Origin: Ulvibacterium sp965228935
GTDB lineage: Bacteria > Bacteroidota > Bacteroidia > Flavobacteriales > Flavobacteriaceae
DNA length: 64,000 nucleotides
NCBI RefSeq assembly: GCF_965228935.1
Contig: NZ_OZ245846.1
Location: 3,596,001-3,660,000 of the forward strand
Direction: 5' to 3'
The position numbers and the translations under genes were made by a program. This document shows, piece after piece, positions 27,928 to 37,355 of the stretch. Each line of letters starts with the position of its first letter. Position 1 is the first letter of the stretch. Under the pieces are notes generated by a model. The model had not been told where the DNA came from, did not search any database, and worked only from the letters and a program-made list of their open reading frames with translations.

Positions 27928-29187
27928 ATGAGAGACTTATTTGATAGAATAATCGAAAATAAGGGTCCTTTGGGAAAATGGGCCTCACAAGCGGAAGGCT
28001 ATTTCGTATTCCCCAAATTGGAAGGCCCTATCTCCAACCGAATGAAGTTTCAAGGTAAGGAAGTTATTACCTGGAGCATCAATGATTACCTAGGTCTGGC
28101 GAACTTACCTGAAATTAAGAAGATTGATGGTGAAGCAGCGATGGAACATGGTGCCGCCTACCCGATGGGCGCCCGAATGATGAGTGGCCATACGGATTAT
28201 CATGAAAAGTTGGAACAGGAGCTGGCCGATTTCGTATATAAAGAATCCGCATATTTATTGAATTTTGGCTATCAAGGTATTATGTCCGCCATCGATGCCC
28301 TGGTCTCCAAGGATGATATTATCGTATATGATGTGGACTCCCACGCCTGTATAATTGATGGGGTGCGTCTGCATATGGGGAAACGGTTCACGTTTAAGCA
28401 TAACGATGTGGACAGCTTGGAGAAGAATTTGGAAAGGGCAACCCGAATGGCCGAACAAACCGGTGGAGGTATCCTGGTTATTTCCGAGGGTGTTTTTGGT
28501 ATGCGCGGGGAACAGGGTAAATTAAAGGAAATCGTTGCCCTGAAGAAAAAATTTCAATTCCGGTTGTTGGTGGATGATGCCCATGGATTTGGAACTTTGG
28601 GAGCCACCGGCGCAGGTGCGGGGGAAGAGCAGGGGGTTCAGGACGGTATTGACGTGTATTTTGCCACTTTTGCCAAGTCCATGGCCGGCATTGGTGCGTT
28701 TTTGGCCGCTGATAAGGAAATCATTGACTACCTCAAATATAATTTACGGTCCCAAATGTTTGCCAAGTCCTTACCGATGATTTATGTAAAAGGAGCCCTT
28801 AAGCGCTTGGAAATGTTACGTACCCAGCCTAAACTTAAGGCCAAGCTGTGGGAAAATGTAAATGCCTTACAAAACGGACTTAAGAACAGGGGCTTTGATA
28901 TAGGCAACACCAATACCTGCGTAACACCGGTCTATTTGAATGGGAGTATTCCCGAGGCCATGGCATTGGTCAAAGACCTTAGGGAAAATCATCGAATATT
29001 CTGTTCTATAGTGGTTTACCCTGTAATACCTAAAGGATTGATTTTACTAAGGATGATTCCTACAGCTACGCATACCCTGGAAGATATTGAGGAAACCCTT
29101 GATGCTTTTTCCGCTATTCGTGAGCGGCTCCAAAAAGGCATATATAAGAAATTATCGGCAGCTGTGGCCGCTGCCATGGGGGAATAA
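27928..29187 (+). CDS. AONS/serine palmitoyltransferase-like acyltransferase
   Basis: Alpha-oxoamine synthase of 419 residues that condenses an amino acid with an acyl-CoA or acyl-ACP and releases CO2. PLP landmarks: SHACIIDG, the aspartate/histidine pair in LVDDAHGFG (Asp217, His219), and the Schiff-base Lys250 in TFAKSMAG. Biotin synthesis uses BioF, but no bio genes are near. Bacteroidota use this family for sphingolipids (serine) or sulfonolipids (cysteate). With the cysteine-synthase-like gene 127 bases upstream, a cysteate-using enzyme is plausible. The sequence alone does not decide between serine, cysteate and alanine. Confidence 0.85.
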   Translation: MRDLFDRIIENKGPLGKWASQAEGYFVFPKLEGPISNRMKFQGKEVITWSINDYLGLANLPEIKKIDGEAAMEHGAAYPMGARMMSGHTDYHEKLEQELADFVYKESAYLLNFGYQGIMSAIDALVSKDDIIVYDVDSHACIIDGVRLHMGKRFTFKHNDVDSLEKNLERATRMAEQTGGGILVISEGVFGMRGEQGKLKEIVALKKKFQFRLLVDDAHGFGTLGATGAGAGEEQGVQDGIDVYFATFAKSMAGIGAFLAADKEIIDYLKYNLRSQMFAKSLPMIYVKGALKRLEMLRTQPKLKAKLWENVNALQNGLKNRGFDIGNTNTCVTPVYLNGSIPEAMALVKDLRENHRIFCSIVVYPVIPKGLILLRMIPTATHTLEDIEETLDAFSAIRERLQKGIYKKLSAAVAAAMGE

Positions 29188-29259
29188 CAAAACTTGGAAT
29201 TTTGGGGAAGTCTGGAACGAACCCTACCATATCGCCTGGGGCCTACCTTTTCCATTACA

Positions 29260-30378
29260 TTATAAATCCTTGCGATACGTTCTTCTCCGCTTATAAATAA
29301 CAGGGTTAAAATGCTTCCACATTTGGCGAATGGCCACATTTTCTTCCAATTCCGGAGTGCGATAACACATTTTAATGTTTTTCTCGGTAAAGGTCTTATA
29401 GTATTCATTGAAGATTATAGCCGTAACACCTTTGTTCTGGAATTCCGGGTGGATTCCTATCAAATAGAACAGCACATCCTCACTGCTCCTTTTGGCCTTT
29501 AAAAGATGAAATATTCCAAAAGGTATTAATTTGCCTTTTGCCTTTTGTAACGCTTTTGAAAATGTGGGCATTACGATGGCAAAGGCGATAAGGTCGTTCT
29601 CCTTGTTTACAATAAACTTAATGTATTCCGGATTAGCAAAACCGATGTATTTCTTTTTGAAATAAGACTTTTGAATATCCGTAACCGGTATAAAGGAAGA
29701 GAGTTTGGCATATGTTTCGTTGAACAGGTCGAACATTCGGTCTACCATGGGAAGAATATCCTTGGCTTTTGTAAAATTAATTTCCCTAAGACCATATCTA
29801 CGCTTTACCAAATCGTTCAATTTGGTGAAAACAGCAGGGTCGGCATTACTGATGGGAAATTTGTTCTCCATGTATTCCTTCTCCTTGATAAAACCCAACC
29901 GCTCATAGTGCTTTTTATAGTAAGGGTAGTTGTACCACGTTACCATTGATCCAATGTGATCGAACCCTTCGATCAATACCCCCACCTTGTCCAAATTGGA
30001 AAAGCCCATAGGCCCTTCCATATGATCCAATTCGTTTTCAATGCCTATCTCCTTCACCTTTCTCAAAAGGGCTTCTGAAACTTCCGTATCATCGATAAAA
30101 TCAAACCATCCGAAACGGATTTTCTTGATTTTTTTTTCCCGGACCTCCATCCAATTGATAATGGCGACCACCCGCCCTACGATTTTCTCATTTTTAAAGG
30201 CTAAAAGAAACGAGGCATCGGAGGTTTCAAATGCCGGATTTTTGGTCTTGTCAAAGGTTTCCAATTCTTCCTTGATGATAGGTGGCACCCAATAGGGGGA
30301 GTTCCTATACAAGGTAAAGGGAAACTTCACAAATTTCTTAAGCTCGGATTTAGATGCGACCTCTTTGAGGGTGACCAT
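29260..30378 (-). CDS. GNAT-like acyltransferase family protein
   Basis: A 372-residue soluble protein with two GNAT-like halves. The N-terminal half (about 1-190) has FPFTLYRNSPYWVPP and GPMGFSNLDKVG. The C-terminal half (about 200-370) has GIHPEFQNKGVTAIIF, an acceptor-loop pattern like Q-x-x-G-x-x. The family is widespread in Bacteroidota and sometimes mislabelled as GTP cyclohydrolase. Its substrate is unknown. Convergent with the AONS/SPT-like gene, it is a candidate for N-acylating the lipid base, but that is inference from position only. Confidence 0.75.
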   Translation of the reverse strand: MVTLKEVASKSELKKFVKFPFTLYRNSPYWVPPIIKEELETFDKTKNPAFETSDASFLLAFKNEKIVGRVVAIINWMEVREKKIKKIRFGWFDFIDDTEVSEALLRKVKEIGIENELDHMEGPMGFSNLDKVGVLIEGFDHIGSMVTWYNYPYYKKHYERLGFIKEKEYMENKFPISNADPAVFTKLNDLVKRRYGLREINFTKAKDILPMVDRMFDLFNETYAKLSSFIPVTDIQKSYFKKKYIGFANPEYIKFIVNKENDLIAFAIVMPTFSKALQKAKGKLIPFGIFHLLKAKRSSEDVLFYLIGIHPEFQNKGVTAIIFNEYYKTFTEKNIKMCYRTPELEENVAIRQMWKHFNPVIYKRRRTYRKDL

Positions 30379-30497
30379 ACGGTTGTTTTTGTAGGGTCAA
30401 TATTAGGGATATTTAACTAGGGAATAAAATCCTTGTCCTTAAATTGTGTTAATGATATATTAGAACTATTTTCAAAAAACAAAGCTATAGCATACCG

Positions 30498-31556
30498 TTA
30501 CCCCTGTTTTTTCTTTTTCTCTTCCTTTCTTAATTTTCGCAGCTGTTTTTTGGAGGGGCCAAGATCAACGTCCTCCGCGCCACGTCCATCTTTCTTCCGT
30601 TTTAGTTTCTTCCTTTCCTCGCGTTCCTTTTTCTTCATGGAGTTTTTTTGAATGGGGCCTCCATTTTCCCCGGCCCTCTGTTCATCGATAGGTTTAAAGG
30701 TATCCTTGTGGAAATCGAACCTGTAGGATGCTCCCATGGTCACGAATATACGGGACGGGTTGTTTTTAAAACTTGCCCCAAGATTAATATCCGCCTGAAG
30801 ATTTTCATTGAACAAATGGGCCACGCCACTACGCAGGAGTATATCGGAATACCGGTCACTATCGATACCCTGATTCTCCACAAAAACGCTCCACTTCGGA
30901 TTTCGAAAAGCATGGGAAAGCGAAACTAAATAACTCCATTCCGGAAAATCGGTACCGATCCGGTCATAGGCGATATTGGAAATCAATACGAACCTTGGGG
31001 TAAGCCTACTTTGTGTCGCTACCATAACACGAGGCGATATAGTGGGATCTCCCACGAAGAAGGGATTGTCCCCGAACACAAAGTTGGCTCCGGCATAAAC
31101 GGAAACCGAGGGAATGAGGTTTTTTAGCTGAAATAGATTATTGGCCCGCCAGCTGTACAAATTAGGTTTGTTACGTTCGGGAGCTTTGTACCGATCATAG
31201 ATCAAAAACTTGAGACCCAAACGGTTCATACCAAAATTGGTGCGTGATTCTTCGGTTCCAAAATTTACGAATGTAATGTCCTGGTTTTGGAAGGTACCTT
31301 CCCAATGCAGTTCCAACTCTTCAAACAAAAGCCCATATCGTAGGGCAATGTCGGTTCCCCAGATATTGGATTGGGTGTTCAATAGGGTATGGTCCCGTTG
31401 TTCGAAAAAGACACCCATCTCCGCTTGGACCACATTTTTTCCCACAGCATAAGCGCTAACGGAAAGTCCTGGTCGGTTGGAGTTAATAACATCGGTGTAT
31501 TGTGAAAATGAAGAAATTGAAAAGCTAAATACGATCAAATAAACGAGTTGCTTCAT
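30498..31556 (-). CDS. Outer-membrane transporter-like protein with Lys-rich tail
   Basis: A 352-residue protein with a signal peptide (about 1-18, cleaved near S-F-S-Q), then a run of alternating amphipathic beta strands up to about residue 290 ending in ASYRFDF, consistent with a small outer-membrane barrel. The pattern fits the MetA-pathway/Phenol_MetA_deg family (PF13557). The last about 50 residues are not barrel: they are rich in Lys, Arg and Glu with few hydrophobics, an unusual extension after the terminal strand. The cargo is unknown. A possible TAnnTTTG element is not visible upstream on the minus strand. Confidence 0.78.
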   Translation of the reverse strand: MKQLVYLIVFSFSISSFSQYTDVINSNRPGLSVSAYAVGKNVVQAEMGVFFEQRDHTLLNTQSNIWGTDIALRYGLLFEELELHWEGTFQNQDITFVNFGTEESRTNFGMNRLGLKFLIYDRYKAPERNKPNLYSWRANNLFQLKNLIPSVSVYAGANFVFGDNPFFVGDPTISPRVMVATQSRLTPRFVLISNIAYDRIGTDFPEWSYLVSLSHAFRNPKWSVFVENQGIDSDRYSDILLRSGVAHLFNENLQADINLGASFKNNPSRIFVTMGASYRFDFHKDTFKPIDEQRAGENGGPIQKNSMKKKEREERKKLKRKKDGRGAEDVDLGPSKKQLRKLRKEEKKKKQG

Positions 31557-31652
31557 CTTTGAACTGCTGATTAATAGTCTAAATGGGCATATCGTTTAAT
31601 GGTTTTATCATTATTTTAGCACTTTTGCCCTGATAATACAACGTTAGAATTG

Positions 31653-31660
31653 TACTTTTG
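31653..31660 (+). promoter_or_regulatory. -7 box before DUF4834 operon
   Basis: TACTTTTG matches TAnnTTTG and lies 22 bases before the ATG at 31682. The nearest TTTG is 25 bases upstream, longer than usual. It would drive the DUF4834-YfhO-GT4-flippase operon. Confidence 0.45.
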
Positions 31661-31681
31661 ATATAACACAATTAAAATAAT

Positions 31682-31945
31682 ATGGGGTTTTTAAAAGCGA
31701 TCTTAATACTTCTGTTGGTTTACTATCTGGTAAAGATGCTCTTCAGAATGTTTGCTCCAAGGCTTTTCAGCTATGCCGCCAAAAAAACGGAAGCCCACTT
31801 TAAGGAAAGGTTTGACGAGTTTGCAAGACAGAACGGGCAGCAGGATGAGTCCATTGGGGATGTAACCATCGATAAGAAACCTTCCAAAAAATTCAACGCT
31901 TCCAAAAAAGTAGGGGAATATATTGACTTTGAGGAAATTGATTGA
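31682..31945 (+). CDS. DUF4834 family membrane protein
   Basis: An 87-residue protein with an N-terminal transmembrane helix (about 4-22, FLKAILILLLVYYLVKMLF) followed by a positively charged and then acidic cytoplasmic tail. The layout and the sequence around the helix resemble DUF4834, a Bacteroidota family of unknown function. It is the first gene of a likely operon with yfhO (34 bases apart), a GT4 and a flippase. Confidence 0.75.
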   Translation: MGFLKAILILLLVYYLVKMLFRMFAPRLFSYAAKKTEAHFKERFDEFARQNGQQDESIGDVTIDKKPSKKFNASKKVGEYIDFEEID

Positions 31946-31978
31946 TTATCTTGCCTTGATCAACTTTCGCATTGACCA

Positions 31979-34423
31979 ATGAAGAACTCGCTTAAAGCTC
32001 TTTTTACCCATTTTTTTGTTACCGTTTTTTTTGTCCTCGTTGCCTTGGCCTATTTTCACCCGGTTCTTCAGGGAAAGGTCATTGAACAATCGGATATCAT
32101 TCAGTTCACGGGTATGGCCAAGGAACAGAATGATTTCAGGAAACGAACCGGGGAGGAACCGTATTGGACGAATAGCGCCTTCGGAGGGATGCCCACCTAT
32201 CAATTGGGAGCTTACTATCCACACGACTACATAAAAAAATTGGATAGATTGATTCGCTTTTTGCCCCGTCCGGCGGACTATTTGTTTCTGTATTTCATAG
32301 GATTTTATATACTACTTTGTTGTTTAAAAGTAGAGTATCGTCTTGCAATTTTAGGGGCCTTGGCATTTGGCTTCTCAACATATTTGATCATTATTCTGGG
32401 TGTGGGACATAATGCCAAAGCCCACGCTTTGGGGTATTTGCCCGTACTATTGGGGGGAATTGTATTGACCTTTCGAAAAAAGTACCTTTGGGGCTTTGTG
32501 CTGACCGCTCTTGCCATGGCCTTGGAGGTTGTGGCCAACCATTATCAAATGACATACTACGGTATGTTGTTGATTCTGATATTGGGCCTCGTATATCTTG
32601 TTTATGCCATAAGAAAGAAGCAAGTAAAACACTTTTTTATTTCCGTCGGAATTTTGGTGGTGGCCGTGGCCTTAGGTATCGCGGCCAATGCTACCAGTCT
32701 TATGGCCACAAAGGAATATGCCGATTGGAGTACCCGTGGAAAATCCGAATTGACCATAGACTATCAGGGTAATCCCAAGGAGAATCTAGATGGCTTGGAC
32801 AAGGAATACATTACCCGATGGAGTTACGGAATTTCGGAATCCTTGAATTTATTCGTACCCCGTCTTTTTGGAGGGTCTTCCTTTGAAAATTTGGGAGAAA
32901 ATTCGAAGACGTATCGTTTTTTGATTGATCAGGGCATTCCCCGTAGCCAGGCCCTTAATTTCTCAAGTGGAATGGCCTTGTATTGGGGTGACCAACCGAC
33001 CACCTCGGGCCCGGCCTACATCGGTGCCATTATCTTTTTTCTTTTCATTTTGGGAGTCATTTTGGTAAAGGGAAAGGCAAAATGGTGGCTTTTGGGAGGC
33101 ACCTTATTGTCCTTGTTCCTGTCCTGGGGAAAGAATCTTAGCCTTCTGACCGATTTTATGATCGACTATTTTCCGCTTTATGATAAATTTCGCGCGGTTT
33201 CTTCCATACAGGTAATTTTGGAGCTTTGTGCCCCGGTTTTGGCAATTTTGGCCCTACAGGTTCTTTTTAAGGATACGGTTTCAAAATCGGGCAAATTAAA
33301 GGCACTTAGAATTTCGTTTTTTATCGCTTTCGGGCTTGGGATTCTATTGTTTTTGGTGAAGGGGATGTTTGATTTTTCGGGCTATCATGATGACACCTTA
33401 AAGCGATATTATGGGGAAGAAATGCTGGATCTTATCCAATCCGATAGAAAGGCGGTGTATACCAGTGACCTTTTTCGCTCCTTGATCTATGTGTTTTTGG
33501 CCGCTTTGGTTATTTGGTTGTTTCTGAAAGAAAAAATCAAAAGGAATGCTATGGCCATTCTGCTTGGGCTATTCGTGGTATCCGATTTGGTCGGTGTAAA
33601 CCTCAGGTATGTAAACGGAGAAAACTTTATAGCCAAAAGGCGTATGACGCGGCCATTTCAGGAAACTCCGGCGGATACTGAAATTCTTAAGGACACGACC
33701 CATTTTAGGGTTTTTGATCAAACCCAGGGCTTTGAAGGCGCACGCACCTCCTATTTCCATAAAACGATATCCGGTTATCATGCCGCAAAACCTGCCGGTA
33801 TGGAAGACTTGTTCTATTTTCATATTGCTCAAGGCAACATAGGGATACTTAACATGTTGAACGTAAAATATGTAATTCAACAAGATGAAGAGGGTAGGAG
33901 TTACCCAGTGTTGAATCCCGATGCCAATGGTAGCGCCTGGTTTGTAGAAAAGTTATTGCCCGTGGAGGATTCCAATACCGAAATTCTCGCTTTGGATAGC
34001 TTGGATACCAAAAGAAATGCCCTTGTCAATACGACTAAGTTTCCTAGTGTCAACCGGTTCAATTTTACCGTGGATTCGATCGCATCCATCTCCTTAAGGG
34101 ATTACGAGCCCAATCATTTAACGTATAAATCCAAAAATTCCAATTCAGGGGCGGCCGTTTTTTCGGAAATGTATTATCCCCAGGGTTGGAATGTATATGT
34201 GGATGGAAAGCGCAAAAAGCATTTTAGGGTCAACTATGTTTTAAGGGCACTGATGCTTCCGGAAGGGGAGCATACCATTGAGTTCAAGTTTGAACCGGAA
34301 ATAGTCGTTAAGGGAAGTCAAATTACCTTGGCAAGTTCTATCCTCCTGGGATTGGTGATTCTAGGGGGACTGGGATTTACCTTTTGGAGCTCCCGAAGAA
34401 AAGAAAAAGGAACCACCCCATGA
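31979..34423 (+). CDS. YfhO family membrane protein
   Basis: An 814-residue polytopic membrane protein with many hydrophobic segments in the first 530 residues, then a soluble region (about 560-770) and a final transmembrane helix just before the C-terminus. The N-terminal FHPVLQGKVIEQSDIIQFTG and AFGGMPTYQLG are characteristic of YfhO-like proteins, which have a GT-C fold and are linked to glycosylation of cell-wall polymers or lipids. Reaction and sugar are unknown. Its TGA overlaps the ATG of the downstream GT4 (ATGA), so translation is coupled. Confidence 0.85.
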   Translation: MKNSLKALFTHFFVTVFFVLVALAYFHPVLQGKVIEQSDIIQFTGMAKEQNDFRKRTGEEPYWTNSAFGGMPTYQLGAYYPHDYIKKLDRLIRFLPRPADYLFLYFIGFYILLCCLKVEYRLAILGALAFGFSTYLIIILGVGHNAKAHALGYLPVLLGGIVLTFRKKYLWGFVLTALAMALEVVANHYQMTYYGMLLILILGLVYLVYAIRKKQVKHFFISVGILVVAVALGIAANATSLMATKEYADWSTRGKSELTIDYQGNPKENLDGLDKEYITRWSYGISESLNLFVPRLFGGSSFENLGENSKTYRFLIDQGIPRSQALNFSSGMALYWGDQPTTSGPAYIGAIIFFLFILGVILVKGKAKWWLLGGTLLSLFLSWGKNLSLLTDFMIDYFPLYDKFRAVSSIQVILELCAPVLAILALQVLFKDTVSKSGKLKALRISFFIAFGLGILLFLVKGMFDFSGYHDDTLKRYYGEEMLDLIQSDRKAVYTSDLFRSLIYVFLAALVIWLFLKEKIKRNAMAILLGLFVVSDLVGVNLRYVNGENFIAKRRMTRPFQETPADTEILKDTTHFRVFDQTQGFEGARTSYFHKTISGYHAAKPAGMEDLFYFHIAQGNIGILNMLNVKYVIQQDEEGRSYPVLNPDANGSAWFVEKLLPVEDSNTEILALDSLDTKRNALVNTTKFPSVNRFNFTVDSIASISLRDYEPNHLTYKSKNSNSGAAVFSEMYYPQGWNVYVDGKRKKHFRVNYVLRALMLPEGEHTIEFKFEPEIVVKGSQITLASSILLGLVILGGLGFTFWSSRRKEKGTTP

Positions 34424-35691
34424 AAAGGGTGGTTATCATCACCTATTATTGGCCGCCTGCCGGCGGGCCGGGAGTACAACGATGGTTGAAGTTTGTAAAA
34501 TACTTGCCTGAATTTGGGATAGACCCCATCGTTTTTGTACCGGAGAATCCGCATTATCCCATTCTGGACAATTCGCTGTTGGATGAAGTTCCCGAGGGGG
34601 TTGAAATCCATAGACAGCCCATTTTTGAGCCCTATCGTTTTGCGGCAATCCTTTCCAGAAAAAAGACCAAGCGTATTAGTTCGGGGATTATCCGAACCGG
34701 AAATCAATCCACTTTGGAAAAAGTGATGCTATGGGTTCGAGGTAATTTTTTTATTCCGGATGCCAGGAAATATTGGGTGAAATCCTCGGTACCCTACTTA
34801 TCCGAACTTATTACAAAAGAAAACCTTAAGACTATTATTACCACCGGGCCACCGCATAGTGTTCATTTGATTGGGCAGCAATTAAAGCAGAAGCACCAGT
34901 TGAAATGGATTGCGGACTTTCGGGATCCTTGGACTTCCATCGGTTATCACAAGAAGCTTAGACTCACCCCATCCTCCCAAAAAAAACATAAAGCCTTGGA
35001 ACGTTCGGTACTTAATGGGGCAGATTTATTGTTGACGACAAGTGATACTACGAGAAAGGAATTTCAAGCCATAACAAAAAAACCTATCGAATTGATAACC
35101 AACGGTTTTGATTCCAATTACACGGGAGGGGCCGATTTGGATGACACCTTTACGATTTCCCATATCGGATCTTTGCTTACAGGTCGGAACCCCGAGAATC
35201 TATGGAAAGTACTATCGGAAATCGTAAGGGAAAACGAAACTTTTAGAAAGGACTTGCAGTTGGAATTTCTCGGAGTAGTAAGTGAAGACGTTATGGATAG
35301 TCTTCATGAGAACGGACTTGCCCCATATATTCATCTTAAGGGCTATGTATCCCATGAACAGGCACTTCATAGACAAAGGGAAGCGCAGGTTTTACTTTTG
35401 GTAGAAATAGATTCCGAAGATACCAAAGGGATCGTTCCGGGAAAACTATTTGAATATATGGCGGCTAGGCGTCCTATTCTGGCATTGGGCCCCGAGGATT
35501 GGGATGCGGGTACCATTATTTTAGAGACAAATACGGGCGATGTGTTTCGTTACCAAGAGTATTCCCGACTAAAAAATGTACTTTTAGAATGGTTTGCCGC
35601 ATATCGGCAAGGAAAATTAAACGTGGGGTCAAAAGATATTGAAAAATATAGCCGTAGGGCCTTGACCCAACAACTGGCCGAATATCTCTAA
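34420..35691 (+). CDS. Glycosyltransferase family 4
   Basis: Cytoplasmic GT-B glycosyltransferase of 423 residues. The N-terminal domain starts VVIITYYWPPAGGPGVQRW, with the Gly-rich acceptor loop. Mid-protein WIADFRDPW is typical of the GT4 group lacking a long signal. The C-terminal domain has IVPGKLFEYMAARRPILAL, carrying the E-x7-E-like nucleotide-sugar motif around P-G-K-L-F-E-Y. The donor and acceptor are not readable. The ATG at 34420 sits within the YfhO stop. An earlier ATG at 34384 would lie wholly inside yfhO. Confidence 0.85.
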   Translation: MKRVVIITYYWPPAGGPGVQRWLKFVKYLPEFGIDPIVFVPENPHYPILDNSLLDEVPEGVEIHRQPIFEPYRFAAILSRKKTKRISSGIIRTGNQSTLEKVMLWVRGNFFIPDARKYWVKSSVPYLSELITKENLKTIITTGPPHSVHLIGQQLKQKHQLKWIADFRDPWTSIGYHKKLRLTPSSQKKHKALERSVLNGADLLLTTSDTTRKEFQAITKKPIELITNGFDSNYTGGADLDDTFTISHIGSLLTGRNPENLWKVLSEIVRENETFRKDLQLEFLGVVSEDVMDSLHENGLAPYIHLKGYVSHEQALHRQREAQVLLLVEIDSEDTKGIVPGKLFEYMAARRPILALGPEDWDAGTIILETNTGDVFRYQEYSRLKNVLLEWFAAYRQGKLNVGSKDIEKYSRRALTQQLAEYL

Positions 35692-37160
35692 TGGGTATAG
35701 TATTAAGACAATCGTTGAGCAACACTGTGATTACCTATCTGGGATTTGGTATTGCCGCCGTAAATACCCTCTTTTTGTACACTCGGTTTTTAACCGATGA
35801 ATACTACGGTCTGGTAACGGTAATTCTCTCCACCTCGGCTATTTTAATGCCGCTAATGGCCTTTGGTGTGCCCAACACCCTGGTTAAATACTATAGTACA
35901 TTTTCTGACGGTCAAAATTCAGACGGTTTCCTAAGCCTGATGTTGTTTTTGCCCTTACTGCTGATACTGCCACTCGCTGCCATCTCTTTTTTTGCTTATG
36001 ACGCCATTGGCAATTTTTTATCTCGGGAAAATGCCATCGTCCGCGAACATGTATGGTATATTTTTTTGATTGGAATGGCAATGGCCTATTTTGAAATATT
36101 CTATGCTTGGGCCAAGGTTCAAATGAAATCGGTCTTCGGAAATTTTATGAAAGAAGTATTTAATCGGGTTATGATCATGATTCTCTTGATCCTGGTTCAT
36201 TTTGAATTTATCACGGTACCTGATTTTTTGAAGGCATTGGTCGCACTTTATCTATTACGGACAATTCTCATGAAGGTATATGCCTTTCGGTTGCGGATGC
36301 CCAAATTGACCTTTAACCTACCATTAAACACCAAAAACATCATTGACTACAGTGCGTTGATCATTTTGGGTGGATCTGCGGCCATAATCATTCTGGAAAT
36401 TGATAAGTTCATGATCAACCAATTTGTTCGGATTGAAAATGTGGCTTATTATGGAGTGGCTGTTTATATAGCTACCACCATAATCGTACCCTCGCGATCC
36501 ATGCATCAGATAACTTATCCGATTACCGCTGAATTGTTGACGAAAAATGATATTTCAGGACTAAAAATGCTCTATCAAAAAAGTTCCTTAACGCTCTTTA
36601 TCGTTTCGGGATTGTTGTTTTTGCTTATCCTGCTTAATTTGAACGACTTGTTTCTATTGCTTCCCGAAGAATATCGAAATGGCCTTATTATTGTATTTTT
36701 TGTTGGATTGGCAAAGGTCTACGACTCGGTTTTAGGGAACAACAATTCCATTCTTTACAATTCCGAGTACTATCGCTCCTTGTTGGTTATGGGGGTACTA
36801 CTCGCCGTTTTGATAATAGTATTCAATTTTTGGCTTATCCCGAACTATGGTATCGAAGGGGCTGCATTTGGAACTTTTTTAGCCGTTTGCCTATATAATA
36901 CCATTAAGTTGCTCTATGTAAAATCCAAATTCGATATTCAACCTTTTACCTGGGCAACCCTTAAGGTGTTGGTGCTTTTGCTCCTCATGGGTCTGGTCTT
37001 TTATTTTGTGCAATTTCCTCTTCATCCTATCGTAAACATCCTGCTCAAAGGTATACTCATAACGGCCATTTATACAGGTGTGCTTTATCGGTTTAAACTG
37101 TCCGAAGATGTTTCTAATTTGATTTCCAGAATTTTGGGAAAGATTCCACCTAAATTGTAA
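35691..37160 (+). CDS. Polysaccharide flippase (Wzx/MOP superfamily)
   Basis: A 489-residue integral membrane protein with about twelve to fourteen transmembrane helices and short loops, matching MOP-superfamily polysaccharide exporters (Wzx-like). The start LRQSLSNTVITYLGFGIAAVN is the classic first-helix pattern. It shares its ATG with the TAA of the GT4 gene. With YfhO and GT4 it probably moves a lipid-linked oligosaccharide across the inner membrane. The gene ends the operon; a 195-base gap without a clear plus-strand terminator follows. Confidence 0.85.
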   Translation: MGIVLRQSLSNTVITYLGFGIAAVNTLFLYTRFLTDEYYGLVTVILSTSAILMPLMAFGVPNTLVKYYSTFSDGQNSDGFLSLMLFLPLLLILPLAAISFFAYDAIGNFLSRENAIVREHVWYIFLIGMAMAYFEIFYAWAKVQMKSVFGNFMKEVFNRVMIMILLILVHFEFITVPDFLKALVALYLLRTILMKVYAFRLRMPKLTFNLPLNTKNIIDYSALIILGGSAAIIILEIDKFMINQFVRIENVAYYGVAVYIATTIIVPSRSMHQITYPITAELLTKNDISGLKMLYQKSSLTLFIVSGLLFLLILLNLNDLFLLLPEEYRNGLIIVFFVGLAKVYDSVLGNNNSILYNSEYYRSLLVMGVLLAVLIIVFNFWLIPNYGIEGAAFGTFLAVCLYNTIKLLYVKSKFDIQPFTWATLKVLVLLLLMGLVFYFVQFPLHPIVNILLKGILITAIYTGVLYRFKLSEDVSNLISRILGKIPPKL

Positions 37161-37290
37161 GTGCCTACCAACTGGTACAATTTGGAGCTTTGTTCAGTAC
37201 AGGCGGATGACCTTGTTAGTTGTTTGATCGGTTCCACGGGACTTTTCAATAAACCAGATAATTGACCTATATTCCGAATGTGAACCAAAA

Positions 37291-37326
37291 CGAAAAACCC
37301 CGTAGCGGACGGATCCAACTACGGGG
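37291..37326 (-). terminator. Rho-independent terminator of the Arg-rich protein gene
   Basis: Eight-base stem CCCCGTAG / CTACGGGG (37298-37305 with 37319-37326) with a 13-base loop and a T-run on the minus strand (37297-37293). It lies 30 bases downstream of the minus-strand stop at 37356. Confidence 0.8.
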
Positions 37327-37355
37327 CTAAACAACTAACCAACCTAAAAACTATT

